Part shown: piece by piece, positions 36,970 through 45,623 of the stretch
Layout: each line of letters begins with the position of its first letter
How positions within the stretch are numbered: the stretch's first letter is position 1
From: Empedobacter falsenii
GTDB lineage: Bacteria; Bacteroidota; Bacteroidia; Flavobacteriales; Weeksellaceae
Direction of reading: 5' to 3'
DNA: 64,000 nucleotides
Assembly: GCF_019308355.1 (NCBI RefSeq)
Contig: NZ_JAAGKM010000001.1
Span: forward strand, 124,001-188,000
Notes under the pieces: generated by a model
What the model was told of the DNA's origin: nothing
What the model saw: the letters and a program-made list of their open reading frames with translations, nothing else
Databases searched by the model: none
Made by a program: the position numbers and the translations under genes

Positions 36970-37006
36970 ATCTATTTCTATATAAAAACTTACACGATTT
37001 TAATCA

Positions 37007-38242
37007 ATGAATTTTTCAGAATTAAATATAATTGAACCAATTTTAAAAGCAATTGATGAGGCTGGATATACAGAACCAACCGAAATTCAAGAGCAATCTA
37101 TTCCTTTAGTTTTAGAAGGAAATGATATTATTGGTTGTGCACAAACAGGAACAGGAAAAACAGCATCTTTCGCAATTCCTATTCTACAAAACTTAACAAA
37201 TTCTCCGAGTAAAGGAAGAAAAATTAGAACATTAATTTTAACGCCAACACGTGAATTAGCCATTCAAATCAACGAAAGTTTTAAATTATATGGTAAAAAT
37301 TTACCATTAAAACATTTAGCGATTTTTGGAGGTGTTAATCAAAATCCACAAATTGGAGCCATCAAAAATGGTGTTGATATTTTAATTGCAACGCCTGGTC
37401 GTTTGTTGGATTTGATTGGACAAGGACATTTAAAAATTAATCAAATAGAGATTTTTGTTTTAGATGAAGCCGATCGTATGTTGGATATGGGATTTGTTCA
37501 TGAAATCAAAAAGATTTTAGAAATCATTCCAAAAGAAAGACAATCACTTTTCTTTTCGGCAACAATGCCAAAAAACATTCGAAAATTTTCTCATTCAGTT
37601 CTTCGTCGTCCAAAAGAAGTCAGCGTAACACCTGTTTCTTCGACTGCCGAAACGGTTGAGCAATTTGTTTATCATGTAGACAAAGACATGAAAGTAAAAC
37701 TTTTGGTTAGCATTTTAAATGAACATCCAGAAGATCGTACCTTGATTTTTACACGTACAAAACACGGCGCAAATCGTTTAGTAAGACACTTGGAAAAAGT
37801 AGGAATTCCAGCTGCTGCAATTCATGGTGATAAATCTCAAAATGCTAGACAACGTGCTTTAAATGATTTCAAAGAAGAAAAATTAAAAGTATTAATTGCG
37901 ACTGATATTGCTGCTCGTGGAATCGATATTGATCAATTACCTTATGTGATCAATTACGAATTACCGAATGTTCCTGAAACCTATGTACACCGAATTGGAC
38001 GTACTGGTCGTGCAGGACGTGAAGGAAAAGCTATTTCTTTATGTGCTGCTGACGAAAGAGGAGATTTGGCAAATATTGAGAAATTAATTGGTAATTATGT
38101 AACAGTAATTAAAACGCCAAAAGAGTTTTATAAATTACCTGACGCAAATAGTAACAATAATAATTTCAAGAAAAATAATACAGGTTTTAAACCCAAAAAA
38201 GATACGAAACCAAAGAATCCTCATCGAGGAAGAAGAAAATAA
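37007..38242 (+). CDS. DEAD-box RNA helicase
   Basis: 411 residues. Motif Q (TEIQEQSIPLVL), motif I AQTGTGKT (45-52), PTRELA, TPGR, motif II DEAD near residue 151, SAT, and motif VI HRIGRTGRAGR are all present in order. The C-terminal tail is short and basic with Asn/Lys stretches (NNNFKKNN and KPKNPHRGRRK), which would hold RNA. It resembles RhlE-type helicases. It is a single-gene unit between terminators. Confidence 0.95.
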   Translation: MNFSELNIIEPILKAIDEAGYTEPTEIQEQSIPLVLEGNDIIGCAQTGTGKTASFAIPILQNLTNSPSKGRKIRTLILTPTRELAIQINESFKLYGKNLPLKHLAIFGGVNQNPQIGAIKNGVDILIATPGRLLDLIGQGHLKINQIEIFVLDEADRMLDMGFVHEIKKILEIIPKERQSLFFSATMPKNIRKFSHSVLRRPKEVSVTPVSSTAETVEQFVYHVDKDMKVKLLVSILNEHPEDRTLIFTRTKHGANRLVRHLEKVGIPAAAIHGDKSQNARQRALNDFKEEKLKVLIATDIAARGIDIDQLPYVINYELPNVPETYVHRIGRTGRAGREGKAISLCAADERGDLANIEKLIGNYVTVIKTPKEFYKLPDANSNNNNFKKNNTGFKPKKDTKPKNPHRGRRK

Positions 38243-38245
38243 AGC

Positions 38246-38281
38246 AAAAAAAAATCACTTCGAGACGAAGTGATTTTTTTT
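38246..38281. terminator. Bidirectional terminator between the DEAD-box helicase and the symporter
   Basis: A 16-base-pair stem (to 38262, then from 38266) with a three-base loop and long A and T ends, between convergent genes. Confidence 0.85.
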
Positions 38282-38304
38282 ATATTTTCATAGTTGAGTT
38301 AAAA

Positions 38305-39465
38305 TTATTTCTCTTCAGCATATTTATCTACAATCATGCTCAATGCGCCATCAGTTGTAATATTACACGCCGTTCCAAAACTATCCTGCAATGCGAAAAT
38401 AGTCAAGATCAAAGCTACTCCAGCTTCATCAAACCCTAAAACATTTGAAATTAATCCTAACGAAGCGACAACTGTTCCACCTGGAACTCCTGGTGCACCA
38501 ACTGCAAAAACGCCTAAAAGCAAAACAAAAGTTACCATTGTTCCTAAATCAGGAATATGACCATACAATACTTGCGAAACCGTCATCACAAAGAAAACTT
38601 CTGTCAACACTGATCCACATAAATGTGTATTCGAGAAAAATGGAATCGTAAAATTAGCAATCGTTGGTTTGATTACTTTACTATCGTCAACTGCTTTCAC
38701 AGCAATACCCAAAGATGCAGCAGAAGACATTGTTCCAACAGCCGTTAAATAGACAGGAGGATAATGTTTTAGTAGTTTGAATGGATTTGTTTTATGATAA
38801 AACCCTGCGATTGTATACATTAATGTCATCCAAATAAAATGACCAATAATAACGATTAAAATTACTTTCAAGAAAACTGGTAATTGTTTTTCAATAGAAC
38901 CTTCATAACTCAAAATTGCAAAATTTGCAGCAATGAAAAAAGGTAAAATTGGAATCAAAACTTTATTTACCAAAAGAATTACAATGTCTTTAAATTGATC
39001 AAAAATATTTTCTAATTCCTTCGCTTTTGTAATCAAAATTCCCATTCCTAGCATCAACGAAATAACCAACGCTGTCATCACCGAAAAAATTGGCGGAATA
39101 TCTAATTGAAATAAAATTTTTGGAACTTCTCGCAACGAATCCACTGAAGTTGGAATAGATAAATTTGGAATGATTTGATAACCTGCAATCATCGAAAATA
39201 ACCCCGCTCCTATTGAAGATAAATATGCAATTAATAATGAAAAACCTACTATTTTAGCAGAGCCTTCGCTTAATTTCGTAATTGAAGAAACGATAAAACC
39301 AATCACAATTAACGGAACCAAAAAGAAAATTAATTGCCCTGTAAAATATTTTAAGGATAAAACAACTTGAATTGTATTTTCGTTCAGATAATTTCCTAAA
39401 ACCAAACCGGCAATCACACCCAAAAGCAATCGAAATAATGTATTGCTCGCAATCTTTTTTAACAT
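38305..39465 (-). CDS. Dicarboxylate/amino acid:cation symporter (DAACS)
   Basis: 386 residues from the ATG at 39465. A TTG at 39486 is in frame but is the end of a TATATTTG box. About eight hydrophobic segments and two re-entrant loops are expected: AVGTMSSAASLGIAV holds the serine-rich HP1 motif, and AVGAPGVPGGTVVASLGLI is the conserved HP2 region. The family includes GltP/GltT, and the substrate may be glutamate, aspartate or a dicarboxylate. Two direct repeats in the upstream region may be operators. Confidence 0.88.
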   Translation of the reverse strand: MLKKIASNTLFRLLLGVIAGLVLGNYLNENTIQVVLSLKYFTGQLIFFLVPLIVIGFIVSSITKLSEGSAKIVGFSLLIAYLSSIGAGLFSMIAGYQIIPNLSIPTSVDSLREVPKILFQLDIPPIFSVMTALVISLMLGMGILITKAKELENIFDQFKDIVILLVNKVLIPILPFFIAANFAILSYEGSIEKQLPVFLKVILIVIIGHFIWMTLMYTIAGFYHKTNPFKLLKHYPPVYLTAVGTMSSAASLGIAVKAVDDSKVIKPTIANFTIPFFSNTHLCGSVLTEVFFVMTVSQVLYGHIPDLGTMVTFVLLLGVFAVGAPGVPGGTVVASLGLISNVLGFDEAGVALILTIFALQDSFGTACNITTDGALSMIVDKYAEEK

Positions 39466-39483
39466 TTGACACAAAATTTGCGA

Positions 39484-39491
39484 CAAATATA
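39484..39491 (-). promoter_or_regulatory. -7 box of the symporter gene
   Basis: TATATTTG on the minus strand, 18 bases before the ATG at 39465. A clear -33 TTG is lacking. Confidence 0.45.
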
Positions 39492-39574
39492 AACTCTATT
39501 AATTTAATAGACTAAATATATTTTTGGAAATATTTAAATTTTTTCACTAAATTATATGACATTAAAAAATACAC

Positions 39575-39620
39575 TATCACTCTGATTTCTATTTATAATC
39601 TTTTCATATCACTCTGGTTT
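39575..39620. repeat. Two direct repeats in the symporter upstream region
   Basis: TATCACTCTG-A-TTT at 39575-39588 and TATCACTCTG-G-TTT at 39607-39620 differ at one base and are 32 bases apart, about three helical turns. They lie 84-136 bases upstream of the symporter -7 box. Possible binding sites for an activator or repressor; unproven. Confidence 0.5.
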
Positions 39621-39637
39621 GCCCAAGAGTCATTATT

Positions 39638-40897
39638 TTAACACTCCTCTCTCACAAACTGAATTGCTAAATTCAGCGCATTATTGGAAACAATTTTAAT
39701 GAATTCTTCTCGATCTAAATAGGGATAAAAATATTTTTTATTCAATGTTGAATGACCATTTGTAACAGAAATCCAAACCGTTCCAACTTCTTTTCCATCT
39801 TCGCCTTTGTTTGGACCAGCGACACCAGTTGTAGAAATACTAATATCCGTTTTTAATTGATTTCGAACACCTTTTGCCATTTGTTCAGCAATCTGTTCCG
39901 AAACTACTGTAAATTCATCAATATCAGATTGATTCACATTTAGCAAATTTACTTTTACAGAAGTGTTGTACGAAACAATTGTTCCAAAATAATAAGTAGA
40001 ACTTCCCGAAACAGACGTGATCAAACTTGCTATATTTCCTCCAGTACAACTTTCGGCAGTCGAAATTGTCAATCCTTTTTCTTTTAAAATATCACCCAAA
40101 ATTTGCTGCGCATTTCCTGAATTTTCAGAAACTAGAAATTCTCCTGCAATTAATTTGAATTGATTGATTTGATGCTGAATTTCATTTTGTAAAAATTCTT
40201 TATCTGTTCCAAACGCTGAAAATCGTAAATCAATAGAAGTTCGATTCGGTAAATACGCCAAATGAATAAATTCGGGCAAATTATTTTCCCATTCTTCTAA
40301 CAAAATTGCTAAATCACTTTCTGGAATTCCACTCACCAAAATATCACGATGAACAATAGTTTCTGATTGAAATTGGTTTTGTAATCTCGGAATAATTTCA
40401 TCACGCATTAAACCTTTCATTTCAAAAGGAACACCTGGCAAATTGATGATAATTTTATCATTAATTGTAGTCCAAAGACATGGCGCTGTTCCATATTTGT
40501 TCTGAATAGATATAGACTTTTCTGGAACAAATGCTTGATCTTGATTCAAACTATTTAACTCTTTTGCGTAACCTCTTGTTTGAAATAATTGAACAATATT
40601 TTCTAAAACTTTAGGCTCCTTAACTAGTTCACAATCTAAAAATTGACACAAAGCAGTCTTTGTTTTATCATCTTTTGTTGGTCCTAAACCTCCTGTTACA
40701 ATTACAATATCTGATTTTGATATGCCACGTTGAAATCCTTCAATTATATGTTGCAATTCATCTTTTACAGAAATAATTTCTTCCACTTCAATCCCAATCG
40801 TATTCAATTGTTTGGCGATAAATGCAGAATTTGTATCCACAATTTGTCCGATAAGAATTTCATCACCAATTGTGAGTAATGTCGCTTTAATTTTCAT
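39638..40897 (-). CDS. cinA: CinA-like nicotinamide-nucleotide amidohydrolase
   Basis: 419 residues from the ATG at 40897 (MKIKATLLTIGDEILIGQIVD). The N-terminal COG1058/MoaB-like domain has TGGLGPTKDDKTKTAL near residue 70 and PGVPFEMKGLM near residue 155. The C-terminal CinA/PncC domain (about 260-419) has STAESCTGGNIASLITSVSG and TGVAGPNKGEDGKEVGTVW. The enzyme deamidates nicotinamide mononucleotide to recycle NAD. A longer frame to 40939 runs into the preceding terminator and is not used. Confidence 0.92.
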   Translation of the reverse strand: MKIKATLLTIGDEILIGQIVDTNSAFIAKQLNTIGIEVEEIISVKDELQHIIEGFQRGISKSDIVIVTGGLGPTKDDKTKTALCQFLDCELVKEPKVLENIVQLFQTRGYAKELNSLNQDQAFVPEKSISIQNKYGTAPCLWTTINDKIIINLPGVPFEMKGLMRDEIIPRLQNQFQSETIVHRDILVSGIPESDLAILLEEWENNLPEFIHLAYLPNRTSIDLRFSAFGTDKEFLQNEIQHQINQFKLIAGEFLVSENSGNAQQILGDILKEKGLTISTAESCTGGNIASLITSVSGSSTYYFGTIVSYNTSVKVNLLNVNQSDIDEFTVVSEQIAEQMAKGVRNQLKTDISISTTGVAGPNKGEDGKEVGTVWISVTNGHSTLNKKYFYPYLDREEFIKIVSNNALNLAIQFVREEC

Positions 40898-40901
40898 ACA
40901 T

Positions 40902-40931
40902 AAAAAAACTTGCTTAAAGTTAAGCAAGTTT
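40902..40931 (-). terminator. Terminator after the GLPGLI gene pair
   Basis: A perfect 12-base-pair stem (40906-40917 with 40920-40931), with seven T following on the minus strand. It separates the GLPGLI operon from cinA. Confidence 0.8.
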
Positions 40932-40952
40932 GATTTCATTATTTATATGATT

Positions 40953-41711
40953 TTATTTTCTATCTACACCTTGATTATGTAATTCGCGCTGTTTTTGATT
41001 ATCCTCTTCAATCATTCTCATAAATTCTGAATAGGATACCTTTTGTAACTTATTATTTATTGTAAAAATTGGTGCTTTTTTTAATTCTTTTTTCTTTGTC
41101 GCATTCCATGAAATCAATACTTCTACATCATCTTTCGTGTATTTATAATGCAATTCTAAAATCAAACCTTTTGTACCATAATATTTATCTGGCGAATATG
41201 ACTAAGGAATTGAAGGCGCATACCAAGCAATAACATCAACATCTTTGTATTTCCCGATTGCTTCTTTGGTTTCGATTCCAAGAATAGTTTTACTTTTTCC
41301 AGTATCAGTAAAATTTACATAATTCAGCGAATCATAAATGATCATTTTCTTTACAAACAAATCTGTTTCATTGTAAAAAACTTTCTCTTTGTAATCAAAA
41401 ATTGGTTTTTCTCCTATATCTGGACTAATTCCCATTGAGCCTCCTTGTGCTTGTTGAGAATTATCTATTTTTTGAATATTTACTGATTGACTTTGAGTTT
41501 TATTATAGGAAAATTGATAATTAATCGAAGGAATATTTTTAGACATTTCTAAAACTTCGTCTCTTTGTTTTTGATCTGGATAATATTGCTTCATCTCTTC
41601 TAAAGCTTTATCCGTAAAATGAATTTGAGGTTTTACTTCAAAATCTATTTCATAAAATTGTGCTTGTACAAAACTTGAAATGAGAATGATTAGTATTAAT
41701 AGTTTTTTCAT
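40953..41711 (-). pseudogene. GLPGLI-family exported protein interrupted by an in-frame amber stop
   Basis: The first part (41711-41202) has a signal peptide (MKKLLILIILISSFVQAQ) and ends AWYAPSIP at a TAG (41204-41202). Reading on in the same frame gives SYSPDKYYGTKGLILELHYK and continues without interruption to 40953. The intact paralogue next door reads IVWYTKDIPYLYTPDIYTTS at this point, so the TAG replaces a Tyr codon (PY), a single-base change. Together the parts make about 252 residues, the family size. GLPGLI proteins are small exported Bacteroidota proteins of unknown function, often found in pairs. The C-terminal part has no start of its own, so the whole is treated as a pseudogene. 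Confidence 0.82.
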
Positions 41712-41716
41712 GTTAA

Positions 41717-42490
41717 TTATTTTTTATCAACTCCTTCGCTATTGTTTCTCAATTCATTCATTTTTTTATTAGCTTCATCATAAATTGCATCAGTTTGATT
41801 TGCTTTTACCTCAATTCCTTTTTTAGGCACACTTATTTTAGGCGATTTTTTAGATTCTTTTTTAGCAATTGCTAACCAAGAATTGATCATTTCCGAATTA
41901 TCAAAATTTAATTTATAGTGTAACTCTAAAATAAAACCTTTTGAAGTCGTATAAATATCAGGTGTATATAAATATGGAATATCTTTTGTGTACCAAACAA
42001 TTATATCTATATCGTTTAATTTCCCTGTAGCTTCATAAGCTTTAAAACCAATAATATCCTTTGTTTTTCCTGTATCAGTAATATTAATCGGTATTAAATT
42101 ATCTTTAACTAAATAATTTTTACCATAAACGTCTATTTCGTATGAGAATTGATTCAATTTATAATCATTTACAACAATCCCTCCCATATTCATTGGTACT
42201 TTAGAAATCATAGATTCATTATCTTGATTATTATTTATACGACGAATATATTCCGATTTACTTAACGATTCATTGTAAATAAACTTAAATGTTTCCTTTG
42301 GTGGATTTTGATTCATCTCAATCATTTTCTTGATTTCCAGCTTATCACCGCCAACTGCTTCTTCAAACCATTTTAATCCTTCTTCATTGTAATGCGTTTG
42401 AACTTGTGTTTCGTAAGTAATTTCATAAAACTGCGCTTGCGCAAAACTTGAAATAATAATGATGATAATTAGTGTTAATAGTTTTTTCAT
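41717..42490 (-). CDS. GLPGLI-family exported protein
   Basis: 257 residues with a signal peptide (MKKLLTLIIIIIISSFAQAQ). YEITYETQ follows, then KTKDIIGFKAYEATGKLNDI, the family Tyr/Trp motif IIVWYTKDIPY, and SKGFILELHYKL where the eponymous GLPGLI stretch normally lies (here degenerate). The function of the family is unknown. It is five bases upstream of the amber-interrupted paralogue and forms a two-gene unit, bounded by the lipA terminator before it and a terminator after the second copy. Confidence 0.85.
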   Translation of the reverse strand: MKKLLTLIIIIIISSFAQAQFYEITYETQVQTHYNEEGLKWFEEAVGGDKLEIKKMIEMNQNPPKETFKFIYNESLSKSEYIRRINNNQDNESMISKVPMNMGGIVVNDYKLNQFSYEIDVYGKNYLVKDNLIPINITDTGKTKDIIGFKAYEATGKLNDIDIIVWYTKDIPYLYTPDIYTTSKGFILELHYKLNFDNSEMINSWLAIAKKESKKSPKISVPKKGIEVKANQTDAIYDEANKKMNELRNNSEGVDKK

Positions 42491-42516
42491 AGTAGTTTAA
42501 TTAAGATTTAAATATA

Positions 42517-42549
42517 ACAAAAAAGAGACACAATAACTTGTGTCTCTTT
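42517..42549 (-). terminator. Terminator after lipA
   Basis: A perfect 12-base-pair stem (42522-42533 with 42538-42549), four-base loop, six T on the minus strand. Confidence 0.85.
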
Positions 42550-42570
42550 AAAATATGATAATAAATCTAT

Positions 42571-43440
42571 TTATAAAATATGTTTCTCTGCGTGATAAGA
42601 AGAACGAACCAATGGGCCAGATTCTACGTGACGGAATCCTAATCCACGTGCGAAATCTTCGTATTTCTTGAATTGTTCTGGCGTAATAAATTCTTTCAAA
42701 GGCAAATGCTTTTTCGTTGGCTGTAAATATTGACCAATTGTAATGACATCTACATTTGCATCAGCAACTTCCTGAATTGTTTCGAAAACTTCGTCTTCAA
42801 ATTCACCCAACCCAAGCATAATCCCTGTCTTTGTACGACGTTGACCTGCTTCTTTTGCATAACGTAAAACTTCTAACGAACGATCATATTTTGCTTGAAT
42901 ACGAACTTCGCGCGTTAAACGACGAACCGTTTCCATATTATGAGAAAGCACTTCTGGAGCAGCTTCTACTATACGATCGATGTGTTTTTCGACTCCTTGA
43001 AAATCTGGAATCAATGTTTCCATCGTTGTTCCTGGGCTAATTCTACGAACAGCATGTATTGTTTCTGCCCAAATAATAGAACCCATATCTTTTAAATCAT
43101 CACGGTCAACAGAAGTTAAAACCGCATGTTTTATTTGCATTAATTTGATAGAACGTGCTACTTTTTCTGGTTCTGCCCAATCCACTTGCTCTGGACGACC
43201 AGTTTTTACACCACAAAAACCGCATGAACGCGTACACACATTTCCCAAAATCATAAATGTTGCAGTTCCTTCACCCCAACATTCGCCCATATTAGGACAA
43301 CTTCCACTTTGGCAAATGGTGTTCAATTTATACTTATCTACTAAACCTCTTAATTCGCGATGTTTTTTCCCTGTAGGCAATTTTACACGCAACCATTCAG
43401 GTTTTTTTACTCTTCCATCTGGTAATAGCTCAACACTCAT
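42571..43440 (-). CDS. lipA: Lipoyl synthase
   Basis: 289 residues. LipA inserts two sulfurs into octanoyl groups on carrier domains such as GcvH and PDH E2. Both iron-sulfur clusters are present: the auxiliary cluster Cys43, Cys48 and Cys54 (CQSGSCPNMGEC), and the radical SAM CxxxCxxC Cys69, Cys73 and Cys76 (CTRSCGFC). The C-terminal RSSYHAE gives the conserved Ser that binds the auxiliary cluster. gcvT, whose pathway needs lipoylated GcvH, is at 60.2 kb. It is a single-gene unit. Confidence 0.97.
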   Translation of the reverse strand: MSVELLPDGRVKKPEWLRVKLPTGKKHRELRGLVDKYKLNTICQSGSCPNMGECWGEGTATFMILGNVCTRSCGFCGVKTGRPEQVDWAEPEKVARSIKLMQIKHAVLTSVDRDDLKDMGSIIWAETIHAVRRISPGTTMETLIPDFQGVEKHIDRIVEAAPEVLSHNMETVRRLTREVRIQAKYDRSLEVLRYAKEAGQRRTKTGIMLGLGEFEDEVFETIQEVADANVDVITIGQYLQPTKKHLPLKEFITPEQFKKYEDFARGLGFRHVESGPLVRSSYHAEKHIL

Positions 43441-43575
43441 ACATTACTTTTCTGATTGGCTAATTTACAAAGTTTTTTCGAAAGCTATTACATCCTAAAT
43501 AAATGAAATAAAAATATAGTTTTTAACATTTTTTGGAATATTATTTGGATTTTAATCAGTTAAAATCAATAACAA

Positions 43576-44067
43576 ATGAAAAACTCAATTATCCTTACAC
43601 TTATTTTTAGCTCAATAATTTATAGTTGCGAAACAAAGACAGATAAAGATCTTATAAAAACTGAAGAAGCAACAACTGAACATAAAGATTCAACTATTCA
43701 AAAAGAACCAATAAACTCGTCAGACACACATATTATTGATACGCATAACGCGAAAACTTCTATTGATTGGGTAGGAACTTATGAAGGAATTTTACCATGT
43801 GCTGATTGTCCTGGAATTAAAACAACTGTAACTTTAAATAAAGATGAAACTATAAAAGTAGTTTCTGAATATATGAAAGGTAACCAAAAATTAATAGATG
43901 AAGGTCGTTTCCAATGGACTGCTGATAATAATGCTTTGTATTTAGATACAAAAGATAAAAATCGACATTTTTATAGAGTAGGTGAAAATAAACTAATTAT
44001 CCTATCTCAAGAAGGTGAAGATATCAAAGGTCCATTAGCAGATAAATACATTTTATTAAAAAAGTAA
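43576..44067 (+). CDS. NlpE-like lipoprotein, copy 1
   Basis: 163 residues. The signal peptide ends in a lipobox IYSC with Cys18. A low-complexity Thr/Lys/Asp linker (about 20-60) leads to an NlpE N-terminal type domain: WVGTYEGILPCADCPGIKTT with Cys75 and Cys78, then strands to KYILLKK. In E. coli NlpE acts at the outer membrane and signals envelope or copper stress through Cpx; no Cpx system is visible here, so only the fold is assigned. A paralogue with the same motif lies 640 bases away, beyond the opposite-strand ogt gene. Confidence 0.8.
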   Translation: MKNSIILTLIFSSIIYSCETKTDKDLIKTEEATTEHKDSTIQKEPINSSDTHIIDTHNAKTSIDWVGTYEGILPCADCPGIKTTVTLNKDETIKVVSEYMKGNQKLIDEGRFQWTADNNALYLDTKDKNRHFYRVGENKLIILSQEGEDIKGPLADKYILLKK

Positions 44068-44079
44068 GATTATTAAATC

Positions 44080-44115
44080 AATATGAAAGACAGTAATTAA
44101 GCTGTCTTTCATATT
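44080..44115. terminator. Bidirectional terminator between NlpE copy 1 and ogt
   Basis: A 14-base-pair perfect stem (44080-44093 with 44102-44115) with an eight-base loop, between convergent genes. It touches the ogt stop codon. Confidence 0.7.
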
Positions 44116-44620
44116 AAAATAAGTTTAATTGTTGCGATTCTAATTCCAACAAAAATTGTTTACGTTTCTTTCCGCCTGCATATCCAGTTAACGAACCATC
44201 TGAGCCAATTACGCGATGACAAGGTACTACAATTGCAATTTTATTCTTTCCATTCGCATTTGCAACTGCTCGTATCGCTAATAAATCTCCAACAGCTATC
44301 GATTGTTCTTTGTACGATCTTGTTTCTCCAAACGGAATTTTAATTAATTCGTTCCAAACTTTTTTCTGGAAATCTGTTCCAATCAAATCAAGTGGAATGG
44401 TAAATTCTTTTAAATTTCCTTTAAAATAATCGTTCAATTCATTTTCTAAACGATTCAAAATATCATCATCTTTTTCCAAAATTTCACCCAAGTTTTCTAT
44501 TTCTTTGAGTTGTTTTTCGGTCGATTTTCCATCAAAAAACTCTAACATACAAAGTCCTTTTTCCGACTTTATTGCAAGCATTTCTCCAAGAGGTGTTTGT
44601 ATTTTTTTTGAGTGAAACAT
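44114..44620 (-). CDS. ogt: Methylated-DNA--[protein]-cysteine S-methyltransferase
   Basis: 168 residues, the Ogt-type length. It removes O6-alkyl groups from guanine by transfer to its own Cys134, in IVVPCHRVIGSDGSLTGYAGG. FGETRSYKEQS and IRAVANANGKNKI are the flanking conserved blocks, with the Arg finger near residue 117. There is no Ada-type regulatory domain. It lies between two NlpE-like genes on the other strand. Together with tag it handles alkylation damage. Confidence 0.95.
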   Translation of the reverse strand: MFHSKKIQTPLGEMLAIKSEKGLCMLEFFDGKSTEKQLKEIENLGEILEKDDDILNRLENELNDYFKGNLKEFTIPLDLIGTDFQKKVWNELIKIPFGETRSYKEQSIAVGDLLAIRAVANANGKNKIAIVVPCHRVIGSDGSLTGYAGGKKRKQFLLELESQQLNLF

Positions 44621-44705
44621 TTTATAAAATTTTAGTTGAAAGTTAGAAAAATATAGTCGTAATTTGGTATCAAATTTGTTGTTAAAAATATCATAAAATT
44701 AATTT

Positions 44706-45161
44706 ATGAAAAAATCTATATTCGCGAGTATTTTCGCATCCTTCATTATATTCTCTTGCCAATCAAAAGGTGTTCAACAAGAACAAAAAAACAATAGTAT
44801 TGATAATGCTATTCCTGCTATTGTAGCTATGGCAGAACATAATTCTAAAAACTCTTTGAATTGGGTAGGAAAATATGAAGGAATTTTACCTTGTGCCGAT
44901 TGCGAAGGAATAAAATATATTGTTGAATTGAAAAAAGATGGTAACTTTTTTATTGAGCAAGAATATTTAGGAAAAGAAACAGTTTATCAAGACGAAGGAT
45001 TTTATAAATGGGATGCTTCTGGAAATGTTTTACATTTAAATTCTAATGTAAGTCCATTAGTGTTGAAAGTTGAAGAAAATAGATTGAAAGTTTTGGATCA
45101 ACAAGGAAAAGAAATTACAGGAAATTTGAAAGATAAATACATCTTGAAAAAGACTAAATAA
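44706..45161 (+). CDS. NlpE-like lipoprotein, copy 2
   Basis: 151 residues. The lipobox IFSC puts the lipid-anchored Cys at 18. The linker is shorter than in copy 1, and the same WVGKYEGILPCADCEGIKYI follows, with Cys63 and Cys66. The last residues KDKYILKKTK also match copy 1, so the two genes come from one duplication. A promoter was not clear. The gene ends at a good hairpin terminator. Confidence 0.8.
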   Translation: MKKSIFASIFASFIIFSCQSKGVQQEQKNNSIDNAIPAIVAMAEHNSKNSLNWVGKYEGILPCADCEGIKYIVELKKDGNFFIEQEYLGKETVYQDEGFYKWDASGNVLHLNSNVSPLVLKVEENRLKVLDQQGKEITGNLKDKYILKKTK

Positions 45162-45173
45162 TAAAAAATAAAA

Positions 45174-45207
45174 GGCAATCTCGATTACGGATTGCCTTCT
45201 ATTTTTG
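45174..45207 (+). terminator. Terminator after NlpE copy 2
   Basis: A nine-base-pair stem (45174-45182 with 45192-45200), nine-base loop, with T-rich sequence following. Confidence 0.7.
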
Positions 45208-45215
45208 AAATTATT

Positions 45216-45620
45216 TTAGTTCAATAAATGATCTTTTGTTAATTTTTCAAAAACTTTAATTACACCAATTACTTGAATTTCTTCTTGTAAATATTCTTCA
45301 AAAGTAAAATAGTTGTAAGCTTCAATTTCATTTGTTGGTTTTATTTCTTCGTTCAAATCGTACAGAAAACAATCTTGTTCCATCAAAAGGTTCTGTTCTC
45401 CATATGCTTCAGCTGTAATATGACAATAAAAATTGAGCTCTTCTCTTACCAAATCCAAACTCAATTCTTCTTTTATTTCTCTTACCAAAGCTGTGTCAGA
45501 ATTTTCACCTTTATCAATTTTTCCACCTGGTAAATACCACGCTTTTTTATTTTTGCTAAATGTCAAAAGCAGTTTATTATTTTTAATAACTAATAAACCC
45601 GCTGTTGGTAATTGAATCAT
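45216..45620 (-). CDS. NUDIX hydrolase
   Basis: 134 residues. The Nudix box is GGKIDKGENSDTALVREIKEEL, at about residues 32-53 (pattern GX5EX7REUXEEXGU with Asp-Leu-Ser in place of the final Gly), so it should hydrolyse nucleoside diphosphates linked to another moiety. The exact substrate is unknown. The start is MIQLPTAGLLVIKNNKLLLT. The gene is three bases from the end of galE in the same operon, so it may follow it. Confidence 0.88.
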   Translation of the reverse strand: MIQLPTAGLLVIKNNKLLLTFSKNKKAWYLPGGKIDKGENSDTALVREIKEELSLDLVREELNFYCHITAEAYGEQNLLMEQDCFLYDLNEEIKPTNEIEAYNYFTFEEYLQEEIQVIGVIKVFEKLTKDHLLN

Positions 45621-45623
45621 CTT

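Noticed and set aside
41202-41204. TAG in the GLPGLI gene as a recoded amino acid (pyrrolysine or other)
   Set aside because: No recoding machinery is known in this group, and the intact paralogue has plain Tyr there, which a single base change explains.
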